Position numbers and translations under genes: made by a program
Notes under the pieces: generated by a model
What the model was told of the DNA's origin: nothing
Seen by the model: only the letters and a program-made list of their open reading frames with translations
Databases searched by the model: none
Shown: positions 1 to 9,161 of the stretch, in pieces
Numbering within the stretch: the first letter of the stretch is position 1
Layout: each line of letters begins with the position of its first letter
NCBI RefSeq assembly: GCF_015686695.1
Contig: NZ_JADPMR010000001.1
Coordinates: 1,922,001 to 1,986,000, forward strand
DNA from: Vibrio nitrifigilis
GTDB lineage: Bacteria; Pseudomonadota; Gammaproteobacteria; Enterobacterales; Vibrionaceae
DNA: 64,000 bases
Reading direction: 5' to 3'

Positions 1-177
1 TCGATTCCATCATATGAGCCAGGTATTTTACAAAGATTAGGTTTAGAACCACACGCTTTTATGAGTCAGTGTCTAGCCATAGAACAACGTGGAAGGCTAT
101 GGATAGGTCAAAAAGTTCAGCTAACTGCAGCGAAATCGAAACTCGGTAAATCGAGAATATGCGGTCTAGTTATTTGA
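1..177 (+). CDS. C-terminal fragment, possible REP-associated (Y1) transposase
   Basis: An open frame enters from the left edge and ends at a TGA at 175-177, giving 58 residues. The text has the pattern Leu-Gly-Leu-Glu-Pro, then an aromatic-rich middle and a basic end, which loosely resembles the C-terminus of REP-associated tyrosine transposases. The clue from context is stronger: GTGCCTGTCC-type motifs, which I associate with such transposases in gammaproteobacteria, begin about 230 bases downstream and recur at several other places. The catalytic HUH and Tyr motifs would lie outside the window, so the family call is an inference. It could also be an unrelated protein end. Confidence 0.4.
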   Translation, partial: SIPSYEPGILQRLGLEPHAFMSQCLAIEQRGRLWIGQKVQLTAAKSKLGKSRICGLVI

Positions 178-405
178 CCCACTATCTCATTTATAAACAA
201 TACCAGCCCCTCTTCTTTCGTAATCAGTTATACAGATTAGACCAATCATTTTTACTCTCTGGGCAGAAAATCGTTTAGAAATGCCCATTGATTAAAATCT
301 TTTTACATTAGTAACGTCGATATTCATCGTGGTTTGCACTAAAAAATAAATAACTGCAGCTCTTGTCAGTTAGCTCACTCCCAATGGATATCGTCATTTC
401 GCTTA

Positions 406-452
406 TTATGCCTGTCCTTATAAATTAGCCGATTAAAGTGTCTGTCCATTTA
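406..452. repeat. GTGCCTGTCC / GTGTCTGTCC motif pair
   Basis: Two copies of a short motif, GCCTGTCCTTATAA near 410 and AGTGTCTGTCCATT near 438, lie in the gene-free stretch 178-552. The same motif occurs at 504-520, 8908-9132 and 27634. It looks like a REP-like element or its debris. Apart from this and the following hairpin I see nothing else in this 375-base gap. Confidence 0.55.
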
Positions 453-486
453 ACAAGACCCTTACTATTACGCGCTAAACAAACAA

Positions 487-522
487 AAACAGGCACTGCT
501 AAGAGTGCCTGTCCTTATAAAG
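487..522 (-). terminator. Hairpin terminator made from the CTGTCC repeat
   Basis: ACAGGCACT (489-497) pairs with AGTGCCTGT (504-512) around a six-base loop. On the minus strand the second arm runs into a T tract, so it would work as an intrinsic terminator after the acid phosphatase gene. The arms carry the dispersed GTGCCTGTCC motif, so a repeat seems to have been taken into use as a terminator. Confidence 0.65.
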
Positions 523-552
523 GTTTTTTTAATGTTTTATCAAGCTTGGGAG

Positions 553-1839
553 CTAAGATTTAAATACCGGTAGCTCTGAGCCATCTTTGACTAATAAATG
601 CGTTGCTCGTTTTACAACCGCATCGATTGGGCAAAGTACACCGACATCGGTACTTTCACAGCCTTTGAAATTTAAATCAGCGTACGGTAGCGGATTACTG
701 GCATTTAATGGAGCTAATGAGCGCCATTGGTCCAACGTTCTAGCGGTGAAGCGCACTCGTACAAACTCTTTATCACTGCCAGACTTGTGGAAACGAGCCA
801 TGCTCAATGTACCACCAGGAGGAATATCATTACTTGGGTATTGCGGTAACGACCAGCTAAAACCAAGCATGGTTTGGATCTCAGCAATATTACTGTCATG
901 TCCGACTAACATGACAAGTGGACGCTCCAAGCGTTTATCACCGTGCCACTGTTTTGCCAATGGTGTGCCAGCAGCAATAGCAGACACCATTTGCTTCATC
1001 AGTAAAGAGCCACTATGAGCAGCAAATTCAGGCGTAGTCAGGGCTAAATCGTATTGAGCGGCATGAATACCCATTAACGCTTTGACTGACGCTGCATCTT
1101 TTCCATGACCAAATGCCACATCTTTAATTGGTAAGTTGTCGCTGTATTGCAGACGAATAGTTTCACCAATTGTCGCCCCAACTTTACCAGGACCTTTTAA
1201 TGACGGCTTACCTGTATCTTTGAATTTTATGCCCCATTTTTTATCTAAAAACTCGCAGCTATATTGAGCGCAGACAGTGTGTCGTAGAGCTTCCACATCT
1301 TTTTGATATTTTTCAGCTGCTTGCTTAGGGTCACCAATGCGTGCCATGATCTGTTTTTTCATGACCGCAGGATCGGCATGCATCGCATGCAAATGATACA
1401 GTTCAAACAGTGGGCCATATTCCGCATTAACATGAAGCGGCGCGATACCACAGCCTGGGAACATTCCATCCGCCATCGCTTTACCCGTTGCAATAATACG
1501 TTGCGATGGGCTGGTCCAAAGGAAAACTTGCTCCTGTGACGAACAGTGATGAGTGATATTTAACCCTTCATCATTCCACTGCTTAAGCTGATATTTTGCC
1601 TGCTGCCAAATACCTGTATATCCATGGCCAGTCAGAGTGCCATCGGCCACTTCAAACTTAGGCCATGATTTACCAGTGGCTTTATCAAGCTTTTCAGTAT
1701 TAGTTTGTGGCCGCACGCCATGGCGAGATAAAGAAACAACTTTATCCAGTGTCCATTCACTTGCAGATGCCGAAGAAATACTGCCCATTAGGCCCATCAG
1801 TAGCGCAGCTGCGATAGGCATTGCTTGCTTTATACTCAT
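553..1839 (-). CDS. Periplasmic histidine-type acid phosphatase (AppA/Agp-like)
   Basis: This is a branch-2 histidine acid phosphatase, related to the phytase AppA and the glucose-1-phosphatase Agp. It should hydrolyse phosphomonoesters in the periplasm. A signal peptide covers about the first 27 residues. The phosphoryl-accepting motif SRHGVRPQT follows at about residue 40, and the HD proton-donor motif (GHDSN) lies near residue 315. The usual motif is RHGxRxP; here the proline is one place early (RPQ), a small departure. ATG at 1839 follows AGGA at a spacing of eight; a TTG one codon before the preceding residue is possible but less likely. The porin gene lies 20 bases upstream on the same strand, so the two are probably one operon. 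The substrate cannot be fixed from the sequence. Confidence 0.87.
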   Translation of the reverse strand: MSIKQAMPIAAALLMGLMGSISSASASEWTLDKVVSLSRHGVRPQTNTEKLDKATGKSWPKFEVADGTLTGHGYTGIWQQAKYQLKQWNDEGLNITHHCSSQEQVFLWTSPSQRIIATGKAMADGMFPGCGIAPLHVNAEYGPLFELYHLHAMHADPAVMKKQIMARIGDPKQAAEKYQKDVEALRHTVCAQYSCEFLDKKWGIKFKDTGKPSLKGPGKVGATIGETIRLQYSDNLPIKDVAFGHGKDAASVKALMGIHAAQYDLALTTPEFAAHSGSLLMKQMVSAIAAGTPLAKQWHGDKRLERPLVMLVGHDSNIAEIQTMLGFSWSLPQYPSNDIPPGGTLSMARFHKSGSDKEFVRVRFTARTLDQWRSLAPLNASNPLPYADLNFKGCESTDVGVLCPIDAVVKRATHLLVKDGSELPVFKS

Positions 1840-1859
1840 CAATTCAGTCCTGTTCTAGC

Positions 1860-2549
1860 CTAAATCTTATATTTCATACCAACTTCAAATTCAGTTTGAC
1901 GTTGATCGCTGTCGTCACTTACTGATTTATTGGTAAAAGAAACAAATGGTGAGAAACGTTTCGTCACTTTATATTGAAATTCGACTTCTTGTTGATAATC
2001 ATTTTTCTTATTATCAAACAACTCAGAATCACCACGATAATAGGTGTAGGTGTAACTGACTTTCAAATCATCGAACTTACGACTAAGGCCCGCATCAAAA
2101 CGATTCTTATGGCGCGTTTCTTTATAGGCATAGTCTGTGATTTCATAGCGGTAGCGAGATGATAACTCCCAATTAGGCGCAAATCCGTATTTCAGTTTCA
2201 AATACGGTTTGTATTTGTATTTGTCTTGTTTTCGTGCCCAAGAAAAACCTGGTTCAATAGAAACTGTATCAGAAACATCGTAAGAATAATTCAACCCAAT
2301 TGCCGTTTCATCCCAACGTAAATCATGGAATGCAATCCCTGCATCACCACTTTCTTCTTCTGCAGGTTGAAACTTCAATTTTAAAGAAGCACCAATACCG
2401 GAATCAAAATCTTGGCTCAATTTCACTTCATCGGTATGACCTTTCGATACATCTTCGTATTTATGACCATAAGAGAAGCTTGCTGCTTGTACTGATGAAG
2501 CCGCTGCCATTCCCAATAGCGCAATTGCTAACACGTTATATGGTTTCAT
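1860..2549 (-). CDS. KdgM-family outer membrane porin
   Basis: A 229-residue outer membrane beta-barrel of the KdgM/OmpL family, whose known members pass oligogalacturonate or other acidic oligosaccharides. It has a signal peptide ending VQAAS at about residue 23, then alternating aromatic and charged strands, and ends with a beta-signal-like strand closing in KYKI. I start it at ATG 2549 because GGAAAAAG lies just upstream and the signal peptide begins there; the longer open frame adds only a basic, unsupported extension. The partner gene is a periplasmic phosphatase, which suggests that the imported substrate may be phosphorylated, but this is inference. The shared promoter must lie in 2550-2800. 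Confidence 0.85.
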   Translation of the reverse strand: MKPYNVLAIALLGMAAASSVQAASFSYGHKYEDVSKGHTDEVKLSQDFDSGIGASLKLKFQPAEEESGDAGIAFHDLRWDETAIGLNYSYDVSDTVSIEPGFSWARKQDKYKYKPYLKLKYGFAPNWELSSRYRYEITDYAYKETRHKNRFDAGLSRKFDDLKVSYTYTYYRGDSELFDNKKNDYQQEVEFQYKVTKRFSPFVSFTNKSVSDDSDQRQTEFEVGMKYKI

Positions 2550-2770
2550 TCTTTTTCCTTTTTGAATACACACCCTTTTCATTGCAAAGTTGATGAAAAA
2601 GAGAGTTAAACGGGCATACGCCCAACGCCTACATTTAAATTGCAATCAGGTGCTTATAAGAATCACCAAATTACATGAATTTTAATTATTAAAAATCATA
2701 TAGTTAATTAGATAACCTCTGATTTATGGCGCTATTCTAGGTAGGTGATATGACAAAGCAGTGACAGATT

Positions 2771-2784
2771 TGCACATATGTGCA
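2771..2784. promoter_or_regulatory. 14-bp perfect palindrome upstream of the porin operon
   Basis: TGCACATATGTGCA is perfectly self-complementary and sits in the 550-base gap between the porin and the TonB receptor, about 220 bases upstream of the porin start. Its TGTGCA half-site is also found in the palindrome at 23592-23617. It is a candidate regulator site. I see no gene in the rest of this gap. Confidence 0.35.
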
Positions 2785-3101
2785 GAACTTTTTATGACAG
2801 AACCGTGACAGATACCGTCTCTGTATCGATGAAACAACTATATAAAATGCCGTAATTTTCTCCCTCTTTAGCGCTAACCGTCCACGTTTTTGCCAGCTCT
2901 CTTTTCGTCAATGAACAGTGCCTATCAATCTAAAAATGAAATACGGGAATAACAAATAACACTTAACTAATTGAGATTTATAACTTAAATTTCCACTCTA
3001 AGAATAGATGCATTTTTCAATTCGATTCGTGAATATGGAGTATTCATAAATCGAATGAACTTTTGATTGAGTTTCTAATCGTCATTCTTTCTAATGAAAA
3101 T

Positions 3102-3123
3102 GAAATTGAGAACGATTCTTACT
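3102..3123 (+). promoter_or_regulatory. Probable Fur box before the TonB receptor
   Basis: AAATTGAGAACGATTCTTA resembles the Fur operator (a GATAATGAT-type inverted repeat) and lies 15-35 bases before the receptor start codon, where a repressor would block transcription or initiation. The match is imperfect, but the position before an iron-uptake-type receptor gene supports it. Confidence 0.65.
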
Positions 3124-3137
3124 TAATGGATTCATAA

Positions 3138-5102
3138 ATGCACCTTAATTCCCCTTTTATTCGTACCCCTTTAGCATTAGCGATCGGTTCGCTGATTGCC
3201 TCTGTCTCTTTCAACGCTCTAGCGGCTGATGATGCAAAAACGTCTGACAACGACAACACTCAAGAAGTCGTTAAAGTCTGGGCAACAAAAATCAGTAATG
3301 ATTCATCACTGCTAACCGATGATATTGAAGCAAAACAAGCCGACCACTTAAGTGATTTATTACGTGATCAACCCGGTATCGATGTCGGTGGCTCGCACTC
3401 AACAGTGCAGTCATTGAACGTACGTGGCGTGGATGAATCAGACCTAGATATTACGATTGATGGTGTGACTCAAGCGAACAACATGTTCCACCACACGGGT
3501 AACCTTTTAATCAACGCAGATATTTTAAAAGCAGTTGATATTCAACTCGGTACAAACTCTGTTCTGACTAATGGTCTTTCAGGTGGCGTTGCTTTTGAAA
3601 CTAAAGACGCGAAAGATCTCCTTCGCCCCGGCGAGAAATTTGGCGCTCGTCTGCACGGTAACTACGGAAGTAACGACTACTTTGCATCTTCTGTGACCTT
3701 GTATTCACAGTTGAATGATCAATTTGATGCAATGGCATACTACACACTAACAGACAAAAACAATCCGGATAATGGTGACGGCGATACCATTGAAGGTAAC
3801 GAAGGTAAGATCAAAGATGGTGTGATCAAGCTGGGTTGGGATATTAACGACACTAACAGAGTAGAACTCAGCTACGACAAATATAAAGATAAAGGTGATT
3901 ATTACCTACGCTCAAACTTCGGCAGTTCCTTTAACGTTGCTCGTGGTACGGCAACACAAGAGATTGAGTACACTCGTGAAACCATGTCTTTAGCGTATGA
4001 AATTGATCATGGCGACGCACTGAACTTACGTTCAACTTTCTACAACAACAAAATAGAATACGCGCCATCTTCTACCTCATCTGGTATTTCTGAACATACT
4101 GGTTTTAAAGTTTTGGCGGAATCAAATCTCACCCTGGCAGAGATGAACCACGATTTACGTTATGGGTTAGATGGCAACCACCAAACCTCTTACAAAGACA
4201 GTTCGACATCGACTGGTCAGAAAGACCGTGCAAACTCGTTTGCTATGTATGCTGAAGATGATATTCAACTGGCAGAGGGCTTTTATCTAAAACCAGGTGT
4301 GCGCTTTAACTATTACAACGTTGATATGTATTCAACCGATTCAGTAGAAGGCCTAGATAAAACTTATCAGCACTTCACGTTCGGTTTAGCCAGCCGTTAC
4401 TTACTGAACGACCAATGGACAGTGAAAGCAAGTTCTACTCAGTTATTTAAAGGCCCAGAGTTACGCGAAAGCTTTGTGAAAGGTAATACCTCGATTGACC
4501 AAGATGTTAAAGCAGAAACAGGTCTTAACAATGAAGTCGGCGTTGCGTTCCAAGACAACGACCTATTCTGGATGGATCGTGTCGGCTTCTCGACTAACCT
4601 GTTCCGCACTCACATCAAGAACTACATTCAAGATTGGGCGAGCGGTAAAGGTGAATACACCAATGATGGCGACTACACCATTCACGGCTTCGAATCAGAG
4701 CTATCAGCACGTAAAGGCAACCTGTCAGCACGTCTAACCTATTCACACTCAAACTCTCGTAATGATGAGACTGGCGAGTCACTGCTTTACGAAGTGGGCG
4801 ACAGCATTTCATTCGGTTTGAACTACCTGATTCCAGAGTACGATCTAACGGTTAACTGGACGACAATGATGTCTCTTGATCTGAAACCTGACACTGACGA
4901 CGACACATTCAAAGAAGGTTACGATGTTCATGACATCTCGGTTACTTGGATGCCAGAACAATATGATCGCCTATCGGTCACTGCAGGTGTTGAAAACATC
5001 TTCAACGAACTGTACTACTCACAAGCTTCATACACTTCTGGTTCAATTAAAGATTACGAACCAGGCCGAAATGTAAAAGTATCTGTGGCATACACGTTCT
5101 AA
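3138..5102 (+). CDS. TonB-dependent outer membrane receptor (siderophore/iron type)
   Basis: A 654-residue TonB-dependent receptor. Residues 1-29 are a signal peptide ending NALA. The TonB box region follows with the sequence EVVKVWAT at about residues 43-50. A plug domain is recognisable by QPGIDVGGS, LNVRGVD and TIDGVTQ. The remainder is a 22-strand barrel, with the typical last strand ending in VAYTF. It is similar in layout to FrpB/FetA-type and other catecholate or hydroxamate receptors. No FRAP/NPNL heme motif is visible, so a heme receptor is less likely. A Fur box precedes the gene, a good terminator follows it, and a Fur-boxed LysR gene comes next. The ligand is unknown. Confidence 0.88.
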   Translation: MHLNSPFIRTPLALAIGSLIASVSFNALAADDAKTSDNDNTQEVVKVWATKISNDSSLLTDDIEAKQADHLSDLLRDQPGIDVGGSHSTVQSLNVRGVDESDLDITIDGVTQANNMFHHTGNLLINADILKAVDIQLGTNSVLTNGLSGGVAFETKDAKDLLRPGEKFGARLHGNYGSNDYFASSVTLYSQLNDQFDAMAYYTLTDKNNPDNGDGDTIEGNEGKIKDGVIKLGWDINDTNRVELSYDKYKDKGDYYLRSNFGSSFNVARGTATQEIEYTRETMSLAYEIDHGDALNLRSTFYNNKIEYAPSSTSSGISEHTGFKVLAESNLTLAEMNHDLRYGLDGNHQTSYKDSSTSTGQKDRANSFAMYAEDDIQLAEGFYLKPGVRFNYYNVDMYSTDSVEGLDKTYQHFTFGLASRYLLNDQWTVKASSTQLFKGPELRESFVKGNTSIDQDVKAETGLNNEVGVAFQDNDLFWMDRVGFSTNLFRTHIKNYIQDWASGKGEYTNDGDYTIHGFESELSARKGNLSARLTYSHSNSRNDETGESLLYEVGDSISFGLNYLIPEYDLTVNWTTMMSLDLKPDTDDDTFKEGYDVHDISVTWMPEQYDRLSVTAGVENIFNELYYSQASYTSGSIKDYEPGRNVKVSVAYTF

Positions 5103-5121
5103 ACCACCGTTTTCTAATATA

Positions 5122-5165
5122 AAAGTCAGGCTAACTTACTGAAAGTGAGCCTGACTTTTTTATTT
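5122..5165 (+). terminator. Intrinsic terminator after the TonB receptor
   Basis: AAGTCAGGCT pairs with AGCCTGACTT around a central loop and is followed by a T tract with a single A (TTTTTTATTTT). It separates the receptor gene from the LysR gene. Confidence 0.85.
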
Positions 5166-5181
5166 TGTAGCACTTTATTAC

Positions 5182-5203
5182 AAATGATAATGGTTATTAT
5201 ATA
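5182..5203 (+). promoter_or_regulatory. Fur box before the LysR gene
   Basis: AAATGATAATGGTTATTATA matches the Fur consensus GATAATGATAATCATTATC well, with inverted ATAAT/ATTAT halves. It lies about 70 bases upstream of the LysR start, so the regulator should itself be controlled by iron. Confidence 0.7.
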
Positions 5204-5273
5204 CATTATGCTTTACAGCATAATTCAGCCCGCTAAACTACGTCCGTCTCAATAAATTCATATTATTATAAAA

Positions 5274-6275
5274 ATGATCAATCGTATTGATATCAACTTA
5301 TTAGTAGTTCTAAATAAGTTATTAGAAGAAAAACACGTCTCCAACACCGCTTTTTCACTGAATATGAGCCAACCTAAAGTCAGTCGCTCATTACAAAAAC
5401 TACGCGAACTCTTTGGCGATGAACTGCTTGTACGTACATCAAATGGCTATGAGTTAACCCCCAAAGCGGTAAACATTCAAAGCAATGTCAGTCACGTATT
5501 ACACAATTTAAATTCACTTTTTCAAACAGATACGTTCATACCCGCAGAGAGTGACGACAAAATTCGCTTGTATGCGCTGCCTTCTACATCCAATTTGGTT
5601 ATCCCTGATGTGGTTGCCAAAGCCAATCAGCTCGCCCCTAACATGGTGCTAGATATTAATTCTACGGCTAAAGATCACTTTGCAGCCCTGCTCTCAGGAG
5701 ATATTCATTTTGCCATCTCGACCACAACACCTAAAAGTGGCGAACAAGATCTCTATCGCATTCCCTTATTTAACTGGGATCACTGCTTATTGATGCGTGA
5801 AGATCACCCGTTAGCACAGCAAGAATTGACAGTGAATAACCTGCTGGATTACCAATATGGACACATTTCTGTCAACAATACCTGTAAGTATTCGTTTGAA
5901 AACCAATTCAGCGAGTTAGGGTTATTAACTGGGCAACGTCAATTTAAGACGGTCATTCAATTAACCGATTTTGTCTCAGCGGCAGGAATCGCAGAAAAAA
6001 CCGATATTCTGTTCTATGTGCCGCACCGATTGGCAGAGCAAGCTTGCATAGGAAGAAAACTGATCACCAGAAATGTCCCTGAAACGCTCAACTATCCAAG
6101 TGAGTCTGTCTATCTATATTGGCACAAGCGTTATCACAGTGATCCCATGTGTATTTGGTTTCGCTCGCTATTTAAAAAGCCAACTGAAAGCGAGCCACTG
6201 ACCGTTGAACCGCAATGGAACGACATCAAATCTGATCACCACTTTATCTATTCGAGCAAAATAGCAAACGCTTAA
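5274..6275 (+). CDS. LysR-family transcriptional regulator
   Basis: A 333-residue LysR regulator. The N-terminal winged helix-turn-helix is clear at about residues 5-65, with the recognition segment LNMSQPKVSRSLQKLRELFGDELLVR. The C-terminal half is a periplasmic-binding-like effector domain, including LMREDHPLA near residue 175. It follows the TonB receptor in the same direction but behind a terminator, with its own Fur box, so it may form an iron-responsive circuit with that receptor; this is inferred from position. The start ATG 5274 has no strong ribosome binding site, which suggests low expression. The C-terminal 25 residues extend past the usual LysR end. Confidence 0.85.
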   Translation: MINRIDINLLVVLNKLLEEKHVSNTAFSLNMSQPKVSRSLQKLRELFGDELLVRTSNGYELTPKAVNIQSNVSHVLHNLNSLFQTDTFIPAESDDKIRLYALPSTSNLVIPDVVAKANQLAPNMVLDINSTAKDHFAALLSGDIHFAISTTTPKSGEQDLYRIPLFNWDHCLLMREDHPLAQQELTVNNLLDYQYGHISVNNTCKYSFENQFSELGLLTGQRQFKTVIQLTDFVSAAGIAEKTDILFYVPHRLAEQACIGRKLITRNVPETLNYPSESVYLYWHKRYHSDPMCIWFRSLFKKPTESEPLTVEPQWNDIKSDHHFIYSSKIANA

Positions 6276-6333
6276 CGCCTAACTAAGATTTACATTATTC
6301 GCCTTTAAACAATGCCTTGCGGTTAATTGGGTA

Positions 6334-6361
6334 TAAAAAAGCCGCTTGAATTAGCGGCTTA
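6334..6361 (-). terminator. Terminator after the RecQ-like gene
   Basis: AAGCCGCT and AGCGGCTT form an eight-pair stem with a six-base loop. On the minus strand the stem is followed by a T run, and it lies just past the helicase stop codon. Confidence 0.85.
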
Positions 6362-6380
6362 ATCGTACATTATGGAAAAG

Positions 6381-8297
6381 TTAGCTCATCAATTGCTCTA
6401 CAATTTGATTGACCTCAGCAAAAGGATATCGTTCCAGTTGACCAAAGCCATCCATTTTACTGGCTTTTAATTTTGTAATGAGTGGGTTACTAATACCACA
6501 TAAGAACCGACTCACAGCTTTAGCTGACAATGGTTCATCACTGGCCGCCACAAACAATGGCTGAACCCATTGTTGTACTTGGTTAACATCAATATCAGGC
6601 AAGGTTTCGCGGGCCAATTTAGCCACTCGTCCGCTGCAGACGGAGCAATGACCACACTGCCGTGGCGCTTTATCATCCGAAAAGTAGCTTGCTAAGGTGT
6701 AACTTAAGCACTGCTCAGATTCAAAATAGCCCAGCATTGCTTGAATACGTTCAATTTCACTATGTTCTTTTTGCGTAAATAAGTGATATAAACGTTCAAC
6801 GAGCTCGCTTTTTGGGATCTGTGTATTAAGCACTTGATAAACATCAGTAACTTGCTTGCTCTCAAGTTCAATCCACCCCTGCTCATGAAAATAATCGATA
6901 GCAGCAACAACTCGTTTGCGCTCCGCTTGATGTCCCATCCATAATGCATCGAAATCAACCGTCGACCACGTTTTTGCGCGAACAGAACACTGAAATATGG
7001 CTTCGACAAAACTGCGTCTTTCACCTTGGAAACGATGTATGATTGCCTCTGCCGTCTCAATAAATTTAAAGCGGTAGTTAGCAAAATAACTGTATTGAGA
7101 TCGAATAACCTGATTAAGCTCAAGATAAACCAGTAACGTCTTGAGTGGTAACTGCCTTATATTACTTTCTCGAGACAGGCTATTCATCATAACCTCCCAC
7201 TGCGCACCACTGGCATAAATTTCATCCACCACTGTAGCAATGGACGATTTATCTGGCGTATCACCATACACAAAGTTTTCTAACACATTGACATGATCAG
7301 TATTCGCCAACGTGATACAGCGTGAAGGTAAACCATCACGTCCAGCACGCCCGATTTCTTGCGAGTAGTTTTCAATCGATTTTGGCAGGTCAAAGTGAAT
7401 CACACGGCGAATATCAGACTTATCAATTCCCATGCCGAAAGCAATGGTGGCGACGATACAGTTGCTCTCCCCTATCATAAAGCGTCGCTGAATATCTTCA
7501 CGCACGTCACTTTTTAACCCTGCATGATAAGCCAGTGCTTTCACACCAGTATTGGCTAGTTGTTGAGCAACCCGTTCAGCGGTTTTTTGCAGTGTGACAT
7601 AAACAATCGTCGGAGCTTGTGTATCGTCTTGAATTAGATGAATTAATTGATTGAGTTTATCCTGTTCACGGCAAGGAATAACGTCCAATTCAAGATTGTT
7701 ACGATAAAAGCCAGTCACAGTGATGGCATCTTTACTGATGGCAAATTTATGGCACATGTCCTCAATCACTTGAGGCGTTGCCGTCGCAGTCAACAACAAC
7801 ACTTGCGGGATATTCAGTAGTTGACGATACTCAGGAAGTTTAAGATAGTCCGGGCGAAAATTGTGTCCCCACTCAGAAATACAGTGCGCTTCATCCACCA
7901 CAAGTAATGAAATAGGTACGTGAGAGATGAATTCTCTAAAGCGTTCATTTTTCAGTCTTTCGACAGAAATCATCAGTATCTTCAATTCACCATTACGCAC
8001 TTGCTGCATGACCGCTTGCGTCGTTGCTCGATCCTGAGTTGAATCAATACTGGCGGCAGCAATTCCTTTACTGTGTAGAAAATCCAGCTGATCTTTCATT
8101 AAAGCTAACAGGGGGGAAATCACTAAAGTAAGATGAGGTAACTGCAATGCAGGCAGTTGATAACACATAGATTTACCAGAGCCGGTAGGAAAAATTGCAG
8201 CCGCAGATTGACCATTAACAACATGCTGGATCACCTCATTTTGCCCCGGTCTTAACGAGTCAAAACCAAAATATTGTTTGAGTGTCTGTTCAATCAT
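6381..8297 (-). CDS. RecQ-family ATP-dependent DNA helicase lacking HRDC
   Basis: A 638-residue superfamily 2 helicase that unwinds DNA 3' to 5' in repair and recombination. Walker A is TGSGKS at residues 38-43 and the DEAH box is at 135-138. Motif VI is present as QEIGRAGRDG near residue 315. A RecQ-type zinc-binding set of four cysteines (C, then CxxC and C) lies at about 525-555. After it come only about 85 residues that do not look like an HRDC domain, so this seems to be the shorter second RecQ type rather than canonical RecQ. ATG 8297 is preceded by AGGACA. It stands alone between the LysR and GNAT genes. Confidence 0.88.
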   Translation of the reverse strand: MIEQTLKQYFGFDSLRPGQNEVIQHVVNGQSAAAIFPTGSGKSMCYQLPALQLPHLTLVISPLLALMKDQLDFLHSKGIAAASIDSTQDRATTQAVMQQVRNGELKILMISVERLKNERFREFISHVPISLLVVDEAHCISEWGHNFRPDYLKLPEYRQLLNIPQVLLLTATATPQVIEDMCHKFAISKDAITVTGFYRNNLELDVIPCREQDKLNQLIHLIQDDTQAPTIVYVTLQKTAERVAQQLANTGVKALAYHAGLKSDVREDIQRRFMIGESNCIVATIAFGMGIDKSDIRRVIHFDLPKSIENYSQEIGRAGRDGLPSRCITLANTDHVNVLENFVYGDTPDKSSIATVVDEIYASGAQWEVMMNSLSRESNIRQLPLKTLLVYLELNQVIRSQYSYFANYRFKFIETAEAIIHRFQGERRSFVEAIFQCSVRAKTWSTVDFDALWMGHQAERKRVVAAIDYFHEQGWIELESKQVTDVYQVLNTQIPKSELVERLYHLFTQKEHSEIERIQAMLGYFESEQCLSYTLASYFSDDKAPRQCGHCSVCSGRVAKLARETLPDIDVNQVQQWVQPLFVAASDEPLSAKAVSRFLCGISNPLITKLKASKMDGFGQLERYPFAEVNQIVEQLMS

Positions 8298-8426
8298 TGT
8301 CCTAACCTACTTATTTTCAATTCACTGCTGGCAATTGTAACAACTCTAAGCGTTAGCAGGCGACCTTAGACTGGAAAATGTATCGCAATACCACCACAAA
8401 TGCCGACAATCTGAGTACTTTCCCTT

Positions 8427-8846
8427 TTAAGCCAGACACTTTTCCATAGATAGGTGCACAATTCCCGCTTCAACAAATTCATCGCCAAACGGTAAAAAAC
8501 CAAGTTTAGTATAAAAATCAATGGCATGTTTCTGCGCACCTAAATACACACGCGGATAATCATGGCTCGCAGCATACTCGATTAACGAACTCACGACTTT
8601 CGCCCCGATACCAGATCCTCGATAGGCTTTTTTCACCGCGACTCGGCCAATATGACCATCACTCAGCATCCGCCCAGTAGCCGCAGGCTCGCCATCAACA
8701 ATAATTAACGTATGGACCGCTTGATTGTCTAAACCATCAAACTCAATATCCGGATCAATTCCCTGCTCTTGAATAAAAACCTCATCACGAATGTGACGAA
8801 TAAACGGCTCAGCATCCTGATCATATTGCACAATATTTACCTGCAA
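8427..8846 (-). CDS. GNAT-family N-acetyltransferase
   Basis: A GNAT acetyltransferase, which transfers acetyl from acetyl-CoA to an amine. The acetyl-CoA site motif A is seen as AVKKAYRGSGIGAKVV, and motif B as AIDFYTKLGFLPFG. The early sequence FIQEQGID with EFDGLD is typical of the ElaA/YjcF-like group. I choose TTG 8846 because GAGGA lies eight bases upstream and family members begin near here; a GTG at 8885 in the same frame would add 13 residues without a ribosome binding site. The substrate is unknown. Confidence 0.78.
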   Translation of the reverse strand: MQVNIVQYDQDAEPFIRHIRDEVFIQEQGIDPDIEFDGLDNQAVHTLIIVDGEPAATGRMLSDGHIGRVAVKKAYRGSGIGAKVVSSLIEYAASHDYPRVYLGAQKHAIDFYTKLGFLPFGDEFVEAGIVHLSMEKCLA

Positions 8847-8907
8847 CTTTTTAATCCTCAATGATTTATAACGAAGTAACCCCACATTAACACATAACTT
8901 CCGTTAC

Positions 8908-9132
8908 AGGGACAGACACCTTAAAAATTGGCATTGTTGAATGACATTTATAAGGACAGACACTTTTACATACCCAGAATTTTAAATTTTCTAATAGGGA
9001 CAGACACAATAACCAAACCATAAAAAAGCAGCTTACTTCTTAGTAAGCTGCTGATTTAACGAATGGCTAATAGTGCCTGTCCTTATAAGAAGAAACTGAT
9101 TTATCAAACGACTAACAGTGCCTGTCCCCGTA
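8908..9132. repeat. Cluster of five GGACAGRCAC repeats in two orientations
   Basis: Five copies of one 12-15 base motif lie within 225 bases. Three read GGACAGACAC (near 8908, 8950 and 8995) and two read as the reverse complement, GTGCCTGTCC (near 9073 and 9117). A terminator hairpin sits between the two groups. This converging arrangement is what REP/REPIN-like elements look like. No transposase gene is nearby other than the fragment at the left edge. Confidence 0.6.
9024..9057 (-). terminator. Terminator after the Old Yellow Enzyme gene
   Basis: GCAGCTTACT pairs with AGTAAGCTGC around TTCT, and on the minus strand a T run follows. It lies about 105 bases past the stop of the oxidoreductase gene, inside the repeat cluster. 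Confidence 0.75.
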
Positions 9133-9161
9133 ATCGCGTCGCAAAAGCGTCGTAATCGCCT

